Shown here: positions 12,927 to 25,199 of the stretch, one piece after another | How the letters are laid out: every line of letters starts with the position of its first letter | Numbering within the stretch: the first letter of the stretch is position 1 | Source: Stomorhina lunata | Lineage: Eukaryota; Arthropoda; Insecta; Diptera; Rhiniidae | Reading direction: 5' to 3' | Assembly: GCA_933228675.1 (NCBI GenBank) | Contig: OW121741.1 | Location: 16,898,571 to 16,962,570 of the forward strand | Length of the DNA: 64,000 nt | The notes under the pieces: generated by a model | The model's database searches: none | Seen by the model: only the letters and a program-made list of their open reading frames with translations | What the model was told of the DNA's origin: nothing | Made by a program: the position numbers and the translations under genes

Positions 12927-14895
12927 AAATTTTTCAAAAATTTCCTATAAAAATAGGAAATTTTTCAAAAATTTCCTATTTTTAAAGGAAATTTTTCAAA
13001 AATTTCCTATTTTTATAGGAAATTTTTCAAAAATTTTCTATTTTTATAGGAAATTTTTCAAAAATTTTCTATTTTTATAGGAAATTTTTCAAAAATTTTC
13101 TATTTTTATAGGAAATTTTTCAAAAATTTCCTATTTTTATAGGAAATTTTTCAAAAATTTCCTATTTTTATAGGAAATTTTTCAAAAATTTCCTATTTTT
13201 ATAGGAAATTTTTCAAAAATTTCCTATTTTTATAGGAAATTTTTCAAAAATTTCCTATTTTTATAGGAAATTTTTCAAAAATTTCCTATTTTTATAGGAA
13301 ATTTTTCAAAAATTTCCTATTTTTATAGGAAATTTTTCAAAAATTTCCTATTTTTATAGGAAATTTTTCAAAAATTTCCTATTTTTATAGGAAATTTTTC
13401 AAAACTTTCCTATTTTTATAGGAAATTTTTCAAAACTTTCCTATTTTTATAGGAAATTTTTCAAAACTTTCCTATTTTTATAGGAAATTTTTCAAAAATT
13501 TCCTATTTTTATAGGAAATTTTTCAAAAATTTCCTATTTTTATAGGAAATTTTTCAAAAATTTCCTATTTTTATAGGAAATTTTTCAAAAATTTCCTATT
13601 TTTATAGGAAATTTTTCAAAAATTTCCTATTTTTATAGGAAATTTTTCAAAAATTTCCTATTTTTAAAGGAAATTTTTCAAAAATTTCCTATTTTTATAG
13701 GAAATTTTTCAAAAATTTCCTATTTTTATAGGAAATTTTTCAAAAATTTCCTATTTTTATAGGAAATTTTTCAAAAATTTCCTATTTTTATAGGAAATTT
13801 TTCAAAAATTTCCTAATTTTATAGGAAATTTTTCAAAAATTTCCTATTTTTATAGGAAATTTTTCAAAAATTTCCTATTTTTATAGGAAATTTTTCAAAA
13901 AATTCCTATTTTTATAGGAAATTTTTCAAAAATTTCCTATTTTTATAGGAAATTTTTCAAAAATTTCCTATTTTTATAGGAAATTTTTCAAAAATTTCCT
14001 ATTTTTATAGGAAATTTTTCAAAAATTTCCTATTTTTATAGGAAATTTTTCAAAAATTTCCTATTTTTATAGGAAATTTTTCAAAAATTTCCTATTTTTA
14101 TAGGAAAATTTTTCAAAAATTTCCTATTTTTATAGGAAATTTTTCAAAAATTTCCTATTTTTATAGGAAATTTTTCAAAAATTTCCTATTTTTATAGGAA
14201 ATTTTTCAAAAATTTCCTATTTTTATAGGAAATTTTTCAAAAATTTCCTATTTTTATAGGAAATTTTTCAAAAATTTCCTATTTTTATAGGAAATTTTTC
14301 AAAAATTTCCTATTTTTATAGGAAATTTTTCAAAAATTTCCTATTTTTATAGGAAATTTTTCAAAAATTTCCTATTTTTATAGGAAATTTTTCAAAAATT
14401 TCCTATTTTTATAGGAAATTTTTCAAAAATTTCCTATTTTTATAGGAAATTTTTCAAAAATTTCCTATTTTTATAGGAAATTTTTCAAAAATTTCCTATT
14501 TTTATAGGAAATTTTTCAAAAATTTCCTATTTTTATAGGAAATTTTTCAAAAATTTCCTATTTTTATAGGAAATTTTTCAAAAATTTCCTATTTTTATAG
14601 GAAATTTTTCAAAAATTTCCTATTTTTATAGGAAATTTTTCAAAAATTTCCTATTTTTATAGGAAATTTTTCAAAAATTTCATATTTTTATGGGAAATTT
14701 TTCAAAAATTTCCTATTTTTATAGGAAATTTTTCAAAAATTTCCTATTTTTATAGGAAATTTTTCAAAAATTTCCTATTTTTATAGGAAATTTTTCAAAA
14801 TTTTCCTATTTTTATAGGAAATTTTTCAAAAATTTCCTATTTTTATAGGAAATTTTTCAAAAATTTCCTATTTTTATAGGAAATTTTTCAAAAAT
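12927..14895. repeat. 31-bp satellite, family A, block 3, inverted
   Basis: About 62 units of the exact reverse complement of block 1: central C instead of G, spacer TTTT instead of AAAA. The first unit or so (about 12940-12960) still has the AAAA spacer between CCTAT and ATAGG, so the orientation switch falls inside the first units, near 12950-12990. Variants are scattered (AAAACTTTCC in three adjacent units near 13405-13470, a 1-nt insertion near 14107). Blocks 1 and 3 could pair as arms of almost 2 kb. Confidence 0.96.
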
Positions 14896-16460
14896 AGCTC
14901 TTGCCATAGTTTTATTCATATCTTTTGAAGATTTCTGGTAAGAGCTCTAGTTATATGTAACTCTGGCCATTGGAAGTCTTTATTATAAAAGTTGATCACC
15001 TGATGCGTATGATTATTATTGTTATTAAAATATTCCTCATACTTACATATGTACTTTAGAACAAGTTTTTGTTATTTTTTGTTGGTTTAAATTAATTTGT
15101 CCTTAATATAATAAATTATTCTCAATGCCTTAGTAGAATTCCACTTGAAATTGTCTTGTAAATGTCAAAATATCTCTCCTAAGGTTAATGTGCACATGTT
15201 GAACCATCCAACATGCCACAATCTTTAGATTAATCATTTTAATCGAAATACTCCTGTTAAGCAAGAAAATATTCAAGTGAAATATAAATTAATGTGTGTA
15301 ATTTAAATATGAATGTGAAAACACACACACACATAAACATATACATATAAGGAAAATTAACAAAATTGAAAACCTTATGACAACAATTGTTATAATGTTT
15401 CCAGTAATAAAACCATAAAATAAATTTATATATTTTTGCCAAATGACCAATATTAAAATCTGGGATAGAGAAGGATGAAGCAAAAGATGTTAGTGGTAAA
15501 TTTTGTGTGTAGGTCTGAGAATCTTAAGCATTTAATTAGGTGCAGATACATACATATAAAGTTAAATATTTGCATATTTGTAACTATAAATATATGTGTC
15601 TGTATATGAAAAAGGATATGCATCAGACATTAAAATCCAATACCTCCTGCTCATGTTGTGGCTACTCTCTCAATCCTGTAATTTTGATATATGTATTGCA
15701 TGTGTGTGAGAGTGCATAACTAACTACTTCAAAACGACAACAACTAATTGCTTTTCCTTCAAAATTTCTACATAACGGTTGATTTATGCAATTTGTCATA
15801 TTTGAAATTTTACACTTCCTTCCGGTATAAAATGTTATGATTAACAATGTATATGGTTTATGTTGTACTTACTTATGACTATAAACATACAATTCTACAT
15901 ACATACATACACTTGTGTATTAAGTTATACAGTTTCAGTGGAAAACCGAATTACACACATTCATATAAACACACACAAACATATAAAGTTATAGAAATAT
16001 GTATTTTTGAATGTTAGAAACTTGTACTTGTATCATAAGTAAAGTTTTGTCTTTCAAGGTGTATGTTATTGTTTTCTCTGGTAAAACTTATTGAAATATG
16101 TAAACAATAATGTATACGAGGGATGTTTGCCGATTCCCCTAAGGTCTAGTTTAAGTCTTCCTATGCTCTACTTCAGTTCAAGTTTAGTTTGTTTAGTTTC
16201 CGTTCTGTTTTTTTTTAGTCAGGATCAATTATGGTTAACTTTCCAATTAATTTTCTACTAGTCCTCGTTTTGTTCATTTCAACTTTAAGATTACATTAAA
16301 TATAGTACTTTGTAATTTACATTACTTCAATGTTTTAATGCTTCTATTCCAAGATATAAAATATGAAACGAGATGATGTTATTTCCGCAAATGAGGAGGC
16401 ATGTTTAGTTTAAACAGTTCCCGGTTTAAGAAGAGTGATCTAAAAAGTAAGTGAAGGAAC
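14896..16460. other. non-coding stretch with short microsatellites
   Basis: No supported gene. Contains a short (AC)n run near 15321-15335 and (ACAT)n near 15896-15912. Minus-strand frames at 15257-15483 read through the CA run, and one at 15662-15847 has no recognisable feature. Confidence 0.5.
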
Positions 16461-17539
16461 AAGTTTTCTATAGGAATACATTTCTATAGAAAAGTTGAAG
16501 ATAGAAAGACTTTTCTAAAGAGAAGTTGACGATAGGAAGATACTTTTATACAAAAGTTGACGGTAGGAATACATTAATACAGAAAAGTTGACAACAGGAA
16601 GACATTTCTATAGAAAAGTTGGCGATAGGAAGACACTATTATAGAAAAGTTGACGATAGGAAGATATTTCTATAGAAAAGTTGACGATAGGAAGATATTT
16701 CTATAGAAAAATTGACGATAGGAAGATATTTCTATAGAAAAGTTGACGATAGTAAGATATTTCTATAGAAAAGTTGACGATAGGAAGATATTTATATAGA
16801 AAAGTAGACGATAGGAAGATATTTCTATAGAAAAGTTGACGATAGGAAGACATTTCTGTGGAAAAGTTGACAACAGTTAGACATTTCTATAGAAAAGTTG
16901 ACTATAGGAAGACATTTCTATAAAAAAGTTGACGATAGGAAGACATTTCTATAGAAAAGTTGACGATATGAAGATATTTCTATAGACAAGTTGACGACAG
17001 GAAAACACTTCTATAGAAAAGTTGAAAAGACTTTTCTATAGGAAAATTGATGATAGGAAGACTTTTCTATAGAAAAGTTGACGATAGGAAGTCTTTTCTA
17101 TAGAAAAGTTGGCGATAGGAAGACATTTTCTAAAGAGAAGTTGACGATAGGAAGACTTTTCTATAGAAAAGTTGACGATAGGAAGACACTTCTGTAGAAA
17201 AGTTCACGATAGGAAGACATTTCTGTAGAAAAGTTGACGATAGGAAGACATTTCTGTAGAAAAGTTGACGATAGTTAGACATTTCTGTAGAAAAGTTGAC
17301 GATAGGAAGCCATTTCTATAGAAAACTTGACGATAGGAAGTCTTTTCTATAGAAAAGTTGACGTTAGGAATTCTTTTCTATAGACAAGTTGACGTTAGGA
17401 AGTCTTTTCTATAGAAAAGTTGACGTTAGGATTTCTTTCCTATGGAAAAGTTTCTATAGAAAAGGAAGTCTTTTCTATAGAAATGTTGACGTTAGGAAGT
17501 TTTCTCTATAGAAAACTTGACGTTAGAAAGTCTTTTCTC
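16461..17539. repeat. 31-bp satellite, family B, block 1 (diverged)
   Basis: About 35 units of 31 bp built around the perfect palindrome CTTTTCTATAGAAAAG plus the linker GTTGACGATAGGAAGA. Copies vary at many positions (ATATTTC or ACATTTC for ACTTTTC, GTAG for ATAG), so this block is older than block 2. Some units are truncated, for example near 17450-17475. No coding potential. Confidence 0.93.
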
Positions 17540-17540
17540 T

Positions 17541-17570
17541 AATACAAACGAAAATTATTTCGTTTGTATT
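17541..17570. repeat. perfect inverted repeat at the edge of family B
   Basis: Arm AATACAAACGAAA at 17541-17553, loop ATTA, arm TTTCGTTTGTATT at 17558-17570. It sits directly at the right boundary of the family B array. Confidence 0.85.
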
Positions 17571-18951
17571 AAGGTTTGTGTGTATGTATTTATAGAAGAG
17601 AATGTATTTAACTTTCTTGAATTACTAAAATATACATAATAATCTTTTAAATCTCTTTTCCTAAGATACATTCATGTAGGTTTAGTACTTACTTGCAATA
17701 TGCAAATATTTGCATTAACACACATTTGCATACCAACACAGGCTCTGACACAAACAAACAATTTCGTATATTATTCATATCAGCAGCAGAGGGAAAAAGT
17801 TAAGGGACATCTTGACAATTGAAGTTTAAAGACATGTAGTCGTTTACTAAAAGACAGTTGTTGTTTAGAATATAAATAATTTTTTTAAAAAATATAGGAA
17901 AAACTTCTTGGTGCTTCCAGATTATGGATAGTGAGTTACTTTTGTGCTTCACTGTTTAGTTTAACTTCTACTTACTTACTATATTTAACTTTTAGAGCTC
18001 TAAAGTTGTGTTAATTAAATTTTAAAGTTTAAGTTTATGGCAACTAATTATTTATATGAAGCTTATGGTATTTTATAATTCATATTAGTTACACACATAC
18101 AAATGCTTAAACTGACATTTTATTACACATACAAAGAGATTTTAGATATTAGAAGTCTTGTATGTATATTCGTTTCGCACATTAAGCCATTTTATAATTT
18201 AATATTTAGCAATTCAAATATTATGTTATTCAAAATCTTTGAAATATGAATAGATACAATTAAGTATAATAATGGGAATTAATAAAATTTTACTTAATAG
18301 TTTAATACATATACATAGAAAAGCAAATATAATTATCAAAAGCTTAACAAAGCCACACATACATATATACATATACATATATGTAAGTAAGTAGCCCGAT
18401 TGTTCTGGATTGAAGGCTCATATTTAGTGTTGATGAAGTTATTACTGATTTGGATTTGACTTTGGCTAGACTTTACCAACCATTTACTACTTGCCTTAAA
18501 TATTACTAGTATATAGTATTATTGCCTATCATTTCACTAGTATTGGTTAGGGTTGTTTTTTTAACCTGCTGGGTCTGTGTTGGTATGTAGGAGTATACAC
18601 TTGTATTTGTGATAATTTAAAGCTTAATAAAGCGATTACTTTAATAATCTTTCTGGATTATATTATTGTTCTTTGAGAATGTTAATTATAAATGTGAGGT
18701 CTACTTTTGGGCTGCTTAAAAAAATTTTATTATCTATTTCAAGGAATGGGTCTTAAATTCATGTGTAATTAATATTTAAGGTACTAAACTTTGTTTATAT
18801 ATTTTTGTATTCTTCATATATTTAAATAGAAAACTATTCTATAGCATATATTCGGTGATACAGGTTGTAGTTTCGAGGTTGGTTGGAAGTTGTATAAGTT
18901 ACAGTTTTAATTTATACTATATTCTGTAGCATATCTATAGGTGCCATTTAA
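17571..18951. other. spacer between family B blocks
   Basis: AT-rich non-repetitive DNA with no supported gene. Both sides are family B arrays in the same orientation, so this may be an insertion into, or a non-amplified remnant between, one original array. Confidence 0.5.
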
Positions 18952-19677
18952 AAAAAGAGTTGACAATAGGAATTCTTTTCTATAGAAAAGTTGACAATAG
19001 GAAGTCTTTTCAATAGAAAAGTTGGCGATAGGAAGTTTTTTCTATCGAAAAGTTGACTATATGAATATCTTTTCTATAGAAAAGAAGTCTTTTCTATAGA
19101 AAAGTTGATTATAGGAAGTTTTTTCTATAGAAAATTTGATGATAGGAAGTCTTTTTTATAGAAAAAATGACGATAGGAAGACTTTTCTATAGAAAAGTTG
19201 ACGATAGGAAGACTTTTCTATAGAAAAGTTGACGATAGGAAGACTTTTCTATAGAAAAGTTGACGATAGGAAGACTTTTCTATAGAAAAGTTAACGATAG
19301 GAAGACTTTTCTATAGAAAAGTTGACGATAGGAAGACTTTTCTATAGAAAAGTTGACGATAGGAAGACTTTTCTATAGAAAAGTTGACGATAGGAAGACT
19401 TTTCTATAGAAAAGTTGACGATAGGAAGACTTTTCTATAGAAAAGTTGACGATAGGAAGACTTTTCTATAGAAAAATTGACGATAGGAAGACTTTTCTAT
19501 AGAAAAGTTGACGATAGGAAGATTTTTCTATAGAAAAGTTGACGATAGGAAGACTTTTCTATAGAAAAGTTGACGATAGGAAGATTTTCTATAGAAAAGT
19601 TGACGATAGGAAGATTTTCTATAGAAAAATTGACCATAGGAAGATTTTCTATAGAAAAGTTGACGATAGGAAGACTT
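18952..19677. repeat. 31-bp satellite, family B, block 2 (homogeneous)
   Basis: About 23 units in the same orientation as block 1. The first six or so are diverged; from about 19170 they are near identical, with CTTTTCTATAGAAAAG followed by TTGACGATAGGAAGA. A few units near 19580-19670 lack one base (GATTTTC in place of GACTTTTC), giving 30 bp. Confidence 0.94.
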
Positions 19678-19776
19678 ATTTCACTATTTAGATCTAAATT
19701 ATTTGTACTTTTATTCGTCATTACAGGACTTTGACTTACTGTAGCATGAGGTTAGGCTGAAGGTGGAGATTAGTGA

Positions 19777-20226
19777 CACTTACTTTCACTTTAAAGAATG
19801 ACTTGCATTTCAACTATGATTTGCACTTTGACAGTGACTGCCATTTTTAATATGACTTGCACATTGAGAATGATTTGCACTTCAAAAGTGATTTGCATTT
19901 TAAATATGACTTGCACTTTTAGAATGACTTGAACTTTGAAAATGATTTGCACCTTGAGAATGACTTGCACTTTGGGAAAGACTTTTACTTTCACTATGAC
20001 TTGCACTTTGAAAATGACTTGTACTTTGACAATGATTTGCTATTTGACTATTACTTGCACTTTTACTATGACTTGAAATTTTAGAATAATTTTCGCTTTG
20101 ACCATGACTTGCATTTTGAGAGTGATTTGCATTTTGAAAGACTTGCATTTTAACTATCACTTGCCCTTTGACCTTGGCTTGTATATTGACTATTACTTGA
20201 ATTTTGACTAAAACTTCAACTTTGTA
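19777..20226. repeat. 18-bp minisatellite, diverged
   Basis: Imperfect 18-bp units close to AATGACTTGCACTTTGAG. The period shows as a six-residue repeat in minus-strand frames at 19791-20160, which are therefore not genes. Divergence between units is high. Confidence 0.8.
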
Positions 20227-21134
20227 TATAACATACTCTTAAAGTGAGACTTCCGCATTGATTATGACATCTTTTTATGCTATTATAATCTCTATTTTAT
20301 TTTGATGTTTTCAAAACACAATAACTCGTATTTAGTCTGTGTTGAAGTTTGGGTATGTACATGGTTTTCGATTTGTCTACAATAAAGGAAATTTTTCCTC
20401 ACGAATTGTTTAAACTTTTTGTTCTACAGCCAATTTCATTTGTTTTACATTGGCGGCGTGTTATTGATATCAACTTACGATCGATGAAGGATGCTGGGGT
20501 TAATAATAATTTAAATAGAAATTTGTTTATACAGAAATTAAAGTTGCTGTAAATGGGTCTCGAACCCAGGCTGAATATAATATGTTATTCTTAGTAGTCG
20601 ACTTGTATATCAACTAAGGGTCTATCGATTAATATTAACTAAAGACTAGCCTGTGCAAAGTTTTAACAAAGTAGTCAATTAGTCAATAGTAATTAGATTT
20701 TAAAGCATTTGTGAGTATTTCTTATCATTATCTTTTCCGATTCTGCTTATTTTGAACCATCCTTAGGGTAAAAGCTAAAAAGAAAGTTTATATCTATAAA
20801 AATAAATGTTTGTATTTCCTTTATAGTATAGTAAACTATAAATTTGTTCATGTTATGATCTTAAGAGAAGTTGTTGCACATGGGCAGACAAATATTACTA
20901 AAATGGTATGATCAAGTTCCGACAGGTCGCGCCACTGAAAATTCCTCAAAATGAATTAAACCGTAAACCGTGCATTTGATCATTCTATGATCTTTAGCAA
21001 AGTTGTTGTGCATAAGTCGGCGGAGGTTTCTAAGTTGGTCCGATTGAATCCCAATAGATGTCACCACTTTAATAAAAGTTATAAAGAGACATGGTATATC
21101 AATAGTGTGAGTGGCATATTTTGGCAATACGAAT
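20227..21134. other. non-coding stretch with a tRNA-like B box
   Basis: No supported protein gene. An ATG frame at 20355-20552 (plus strand, 65 codons) has no recognisable domain. A minus-strand B-box match lies at 20554-20571 (listed separately). Confidence 0.45.
20554..20625 (-). other. tRNA-like remnant with B-box match
   Basis: On the minus strand the sequence reads CCTGGGTTCGAGACCCATTT. It contains an exact match to the RNA polymerase III B box (GGTTCGANNCC) inside a possible 5-bp T-arm (TGGGT/ACCCA). Upstream on the same strand is TTAGTTGATATACAAGTCGA, which is only loosely A-box-like. No full cloverleaf could be drawn, so this is more likely a decayed tRNA pseudogene or the head of a tRNA-derived SINE than a working tRNA. 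Confidence 0.3.
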
Positions 21135-22580
21135 TTAATTTATTCCGGAGGTGAAACTGCCTCTGCTCCTATCGTAAATTTTTTGTCAAGCTGACCCATT
21201 CTTATTAATATTGTTAAAAGTGCCAAAATAGTGTTCATAAACTCTTTTTAGATACGTAATACAAATAAATGTGTGCCTATGGGAAGGGGGCTAAAGTTCC
21301 CCTGCTCCGATTCTGTTTACTTTTAAGCAAACTATGTTAAATGCTTAAGCAAATGTTTGTTCAAACTTTAGTAATGAATATGCAATTATTAATACAATAA
21401 AGAAACTCGATATGTTTGTGAGGGGATAAATCTCCCCTTGCCGGTTCATGTTATATTTTACCCAAACTTTTCTTATCAATAGAATGTTGATAAAAAATAA
21501 AATAAAAACAAGTGTTTGTATTACTCTTTTTAAGATACGTAATAAAATTATTATTATTATTTGTCTATGGGGGGCTGAAATCCCCCCGCTCCGATCCTGT
21601 TTAGTTTTAAGAAAATTAATGCTTAAGCTAATGTTTGTCAAAACTTTAGTTATGAATATGCAATTATGAATACAATAATACTTGATACTTGATATATTTG
21701 TAAAGGGAATATATCTCCCCTTGCCCGTTCGTATTACATTTTGCCCAAACTTTTCTTATCAATAAAATGTTGATAAAAAATAAAAACAAGTGTTTATATT
21801 ACTTTTTCAAAGATATATAATAAAAACTATTATTTGTCTATAGGGGGCTGAAGTCCCACTGCTCCGACCCTGTTTTGTTTTAAGCAAAATACATTCAATG
21901 CTTAAGCAAATGTTTGTACATTTTAGTTGTAAATATTTAATTATCAATGAAGACACTTGATATATTTGTAAGGGGAATATATCTCCCCTTGCCCGTTCAT
22001 ATTCTATTTCACCTAAACTATTTTTATCAATAAAATTTTGATAAAAAACAAAACAAAAACAAGTGTTTATATTACTCTTTTTTAGATACGTAATAAAACT
22101 TATTATTTTCCTATAGGGGGCTAAAGTCCCCCTGCTCCGACCCTGTTTCGTTTGAAGCAAATTACTTTCAATGCTTAAGCAAATGTTTGTACAAACTTTA
22201 GTTATGAATATGCAGTTATTAATACAATACTTGATATCTTTGTAAGGGGGATATATCTCCCCTTGCCCGTTCATATTCCGTTTCACCTATGCTTTTCTTA
22301 ATAATAAAATGTAGATAAAAAGCAAAATGATTTTATATATTTTTCTTTTTAGGATACAAAATAAAAATTATTATTTGCCTATGAGGGGGGCTCTAGTTCC
22401 TCTGCTCCTATCCTGTCTAAATTTAACCTTAATTATTATCAACAAAATCTTGATGAAAAAAACAGCAAATTTAGTGTTGATACAACTTTTTTTCAGATAC
22501 AAAAAAAATATTATTTGTCTATGAGGGGCTGATGTCCCTCTGCTCCGATCCTGTTTACTTTTAACCTAATTACTTTCAAC
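21135..22580. repeat. about 137-bp monomers in an alternating A/B dimer array
   Basis: Two related half-units alternate. Type A carries a G-run, a short linker, a C-run and GCTCCGATCCTG; type B carries AGGGGAATATATCTCCCCTT and GCCCGTTCA. Type A landmarks (GCTCC) fall at about 21165, 21304, 21588, 21861, 22134, 22404 and 22542; type B landmarks at about 21439, 21721, 21989 and 22263. The order is A-A-B-A-B-A-B-A-B-A-A, so the dimer is about 272 bp. Every half-unit contains a GC-paired hairpin in otherwise AT-rich DNA. Minus-strand frames here are internally repetitive and are not called as genes. Confidence 0.88.
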
Positions 22581-22989
22581 ATCGATGGTTATATAAAGTT
22601 TGAAAGCTATTCATTTGTTATAAGTATTAGCTTTGGTTTTTATATTGGCTAAAGAAGTTTTTGAATCATACGGAACTACAATATTTTCTTGTAATTTTCT
22701 CTTTGTTGTCCCACTCTGCCTTGGCGGTTATCTATTTATATGGTTTCTTTATGATATAGACCTTTTGAAATGTTTCTTTTATGTTTAGTGCATTGAAAAT
22801 TTTTAATAGCTTTTAATAAAATTGTATTTTTTATAAATACACATTTAGTCCGAATTGCAATGAGGCCTTACAAAGGACTCGTGGCATATAAAGTAAAAGA
22901 AGACTGTTTAAAATTAAATTTTTTTACTGAATAATTTCCACTTAAAATCTAAAGGTTTTAAAGTCGAGGAATTTAATCTTTAAGCAATT
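22581..22989. other. AT-rich spacer
   Basis: No gene, RNA or array seen between the 137-bp dimer array and the next repeat. Confidence 0.5.
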
Positions 22990-23860
22990 TAAAATAAATC
23001 TAAGAAAACGGATTTCCTATTTGGAAATTTTGTATATAGGAATTTTTTTTAAATTTTCAACATGACTTTATTCGCAATTTTACTTATAACTTTGGTTAAT
23101 GTAAGACTAAAATTTTTCTAAAAATATCTGGTGATTCCTTACGCTTAAGAATAAATATAATAAAAATATCTTTTCATTGTCTATCTTTATCTGGGCATAA
23201 AAAATTATCAAAATCAACAATTTTTTGACAAAATATGCGAAACATAATTATGCATATATTCTTAAAGTCTGTGAGATGAGATCAAAACCATGAGGGAAAT
23301 GTAGAAAAAAAAACTTAAGATTGATTTCATTTGAAAGTTTTGTGTATAGAAATTTTTGAAAATTTTCACCTTGACCTAATTCACAATTTTGCTTATAACT
23401 TTGGTAAGCTTAAAGCTAAAATTTTTCTAAAAACATCCTGCAATTCCCAAAACCTTAAAATAAATATAATAAAAATATATTTTCATTATCTTTCTTTATC
23501 TAGGCATAAGAAATTATCAATATCAAAACTTTTTGACAAAATATGCGAGACATAATTAGAAATGTAGAAAAAATGTATAGAAATTTTTTTAAAAATTTTC
23601 ACCTTGACCTAATTCACAATTTTGCTTATAACTTTGGTCAACGTAAGGCTAAAATTTTTCTAAAAATATCTGGTGATTTCTAAGACTTTAGAATAAATAT
23701 AATAAAAATATCTTTTCATTATCTTTTTTTATCCAGGCATAAGAAATTCTCAAAATCAAAATTTTTTGACAAAATATGCGAAAAAGAATTTTACATATTT
23801 TCTCAAAGTCTGGAAGATGAGATTAAAACCATGAGAAAAATGTAGAAAAAACTTCAGAAA
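22990..23860. repeat. about 310-bp tandem repeat, three copies
   Basis: Landmarks such as CACAATTTTGCTTATAACTT, TTTTTGACAAAATATGCGA and GAGATNAAAACCATGAG recur. Copies begin near 23013, 23325 and 23565; the second copy lacks its 3' part, so the second interval is shorter (about 232 bp against about 309 bp). Copies differ at many sites. Unknown family, no coding potential. Confidence 0.8.
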
Positions 23861-25199
23861 AATGTATTTTATTTCTGTGTTGCTCAATCTTTTATAATTC
23901 TAGCAAAACAATTAACTTTTACTTAAAATCTCATTAATAGAAAATCCACCCTCTTCTTATTATATAAGGAAATAATTTAGACAAGAACTACATGTAAATT
24001 AAGTGTAAATGGTCTACATGTAAGTTTTGCCGGTAAACGAATTTCGTGTTTTTTTCTTGAAAGTCATGAAAGAATTCCTGGTCAAATCATTATTAGACTT
24101 ATTGAAAAGTTATCAGTAAATAAATTAAGCTAACAAAAACCTTAAGGCTCTTAAGGAAAATAATGAAAAGAAAAAAAAAAAAAAAAACGAAAAGAAAAAC
24201 GAAACATAATGAATGAATAAATGAAAAGAAAGACCAAATCTTAAAAAAGTAAGTGCGTGACATGCAAAAAAAGAAATCAAAGCTCTATTGCCCCATCCCT
24301 TGCCAAGTTCTAAAGATTCCCCCAACTTTAAGGAAGATCATTACAAACTTGAGGAAAATTTTCCTTTAACGTTTTTTTTTGGTTACAAACAATTTAAGCA
24401 CGCAATGGTCATGATTTTGGATTCAAAAAACTGATTTCATACCTTTTTCAAAAAAAGTTTCTTATAATGAAAATTAGAGGCTTGAGAAATGTTCTACTGT
24501 CGAAAGTGATTTTCTTTTCAACAAATAAAATATTCTTAGTAAATTAAAGAAAAACAAAAAAAATTTGATGACAAATAAACAAAGAAATATTTTAGGTATT
24601 TTAACTAATGAGCGGCTGTTTTTTTTGCGGCGTAAGGGGAATATAATTTATTTTTAATTGTTTGAACAAACAGTGGGAAATAAAATTTGTGATACATTTT
24701 TAAATCTCCAGATAATTTAGGAAATATAAAAAAATTCTTTGCACTTTGTTTCAAATCCTATTTTAGCTAAAAAAAGTTAAGAATATTCTCTAGAGTTTTT
24801 TGTTAAAAGGCAACATTTCTTTATTTTGCGCAAATATGGGCAGCTGAAATTAACTTAATATTAAAGCAAACTTATGTGGCATTAATATTTCGGAAAATTA
24901 GTTCGAGATATTGTGGAGTTTTTCTAAATTTTACTCTTAATCTTACATTTATTGAAAAGAAAAAACAGAGTATGAAATTTGGAATTGTTGGTAATAAAAA
25001 ACATGTTCAAAATGTTTTGGCGCATAGTTATGCATCTGAGTCTTTGACACATTAAAACTGCAACTTATTGTATTAAGTGGTTAATAAGTTGGATGAGTGG
25101 CTTTTAGGGTATTCCTCTGAGGCTCCCCTAAACCTGATGTTTGTTTAAAATTCTAAGTACGATTATTTAGCTTGGCTAGCTTTAGAAAAAGGTTTACTG
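23861..25199. other. AT-rich stretch, no supported gene
   Basis: Contains a poly(A) run near 24172-24187 and several short A/T homopolymers. No gene-like frame or RNA gene is supported. Confidence 0.5.

Noticed and set aside
5347..14895. CRISPR-like look of palindromic 31-bp repeats
   Set aside because: Units are directly contiguous with identical 4-nt spacers; there are no variable spacers, leader or cas genes, and the DNA is eukaryotic.
21345..22286. Minus-strand frames of 98 and 159 codons with internally repeated segments (LLQTKQGRS, LLKTKQGRS)
   Set aside because: The repetition follows the 137/272-bp DNA repeat, and the frames shift between copies, so they are read-through of a satellite.
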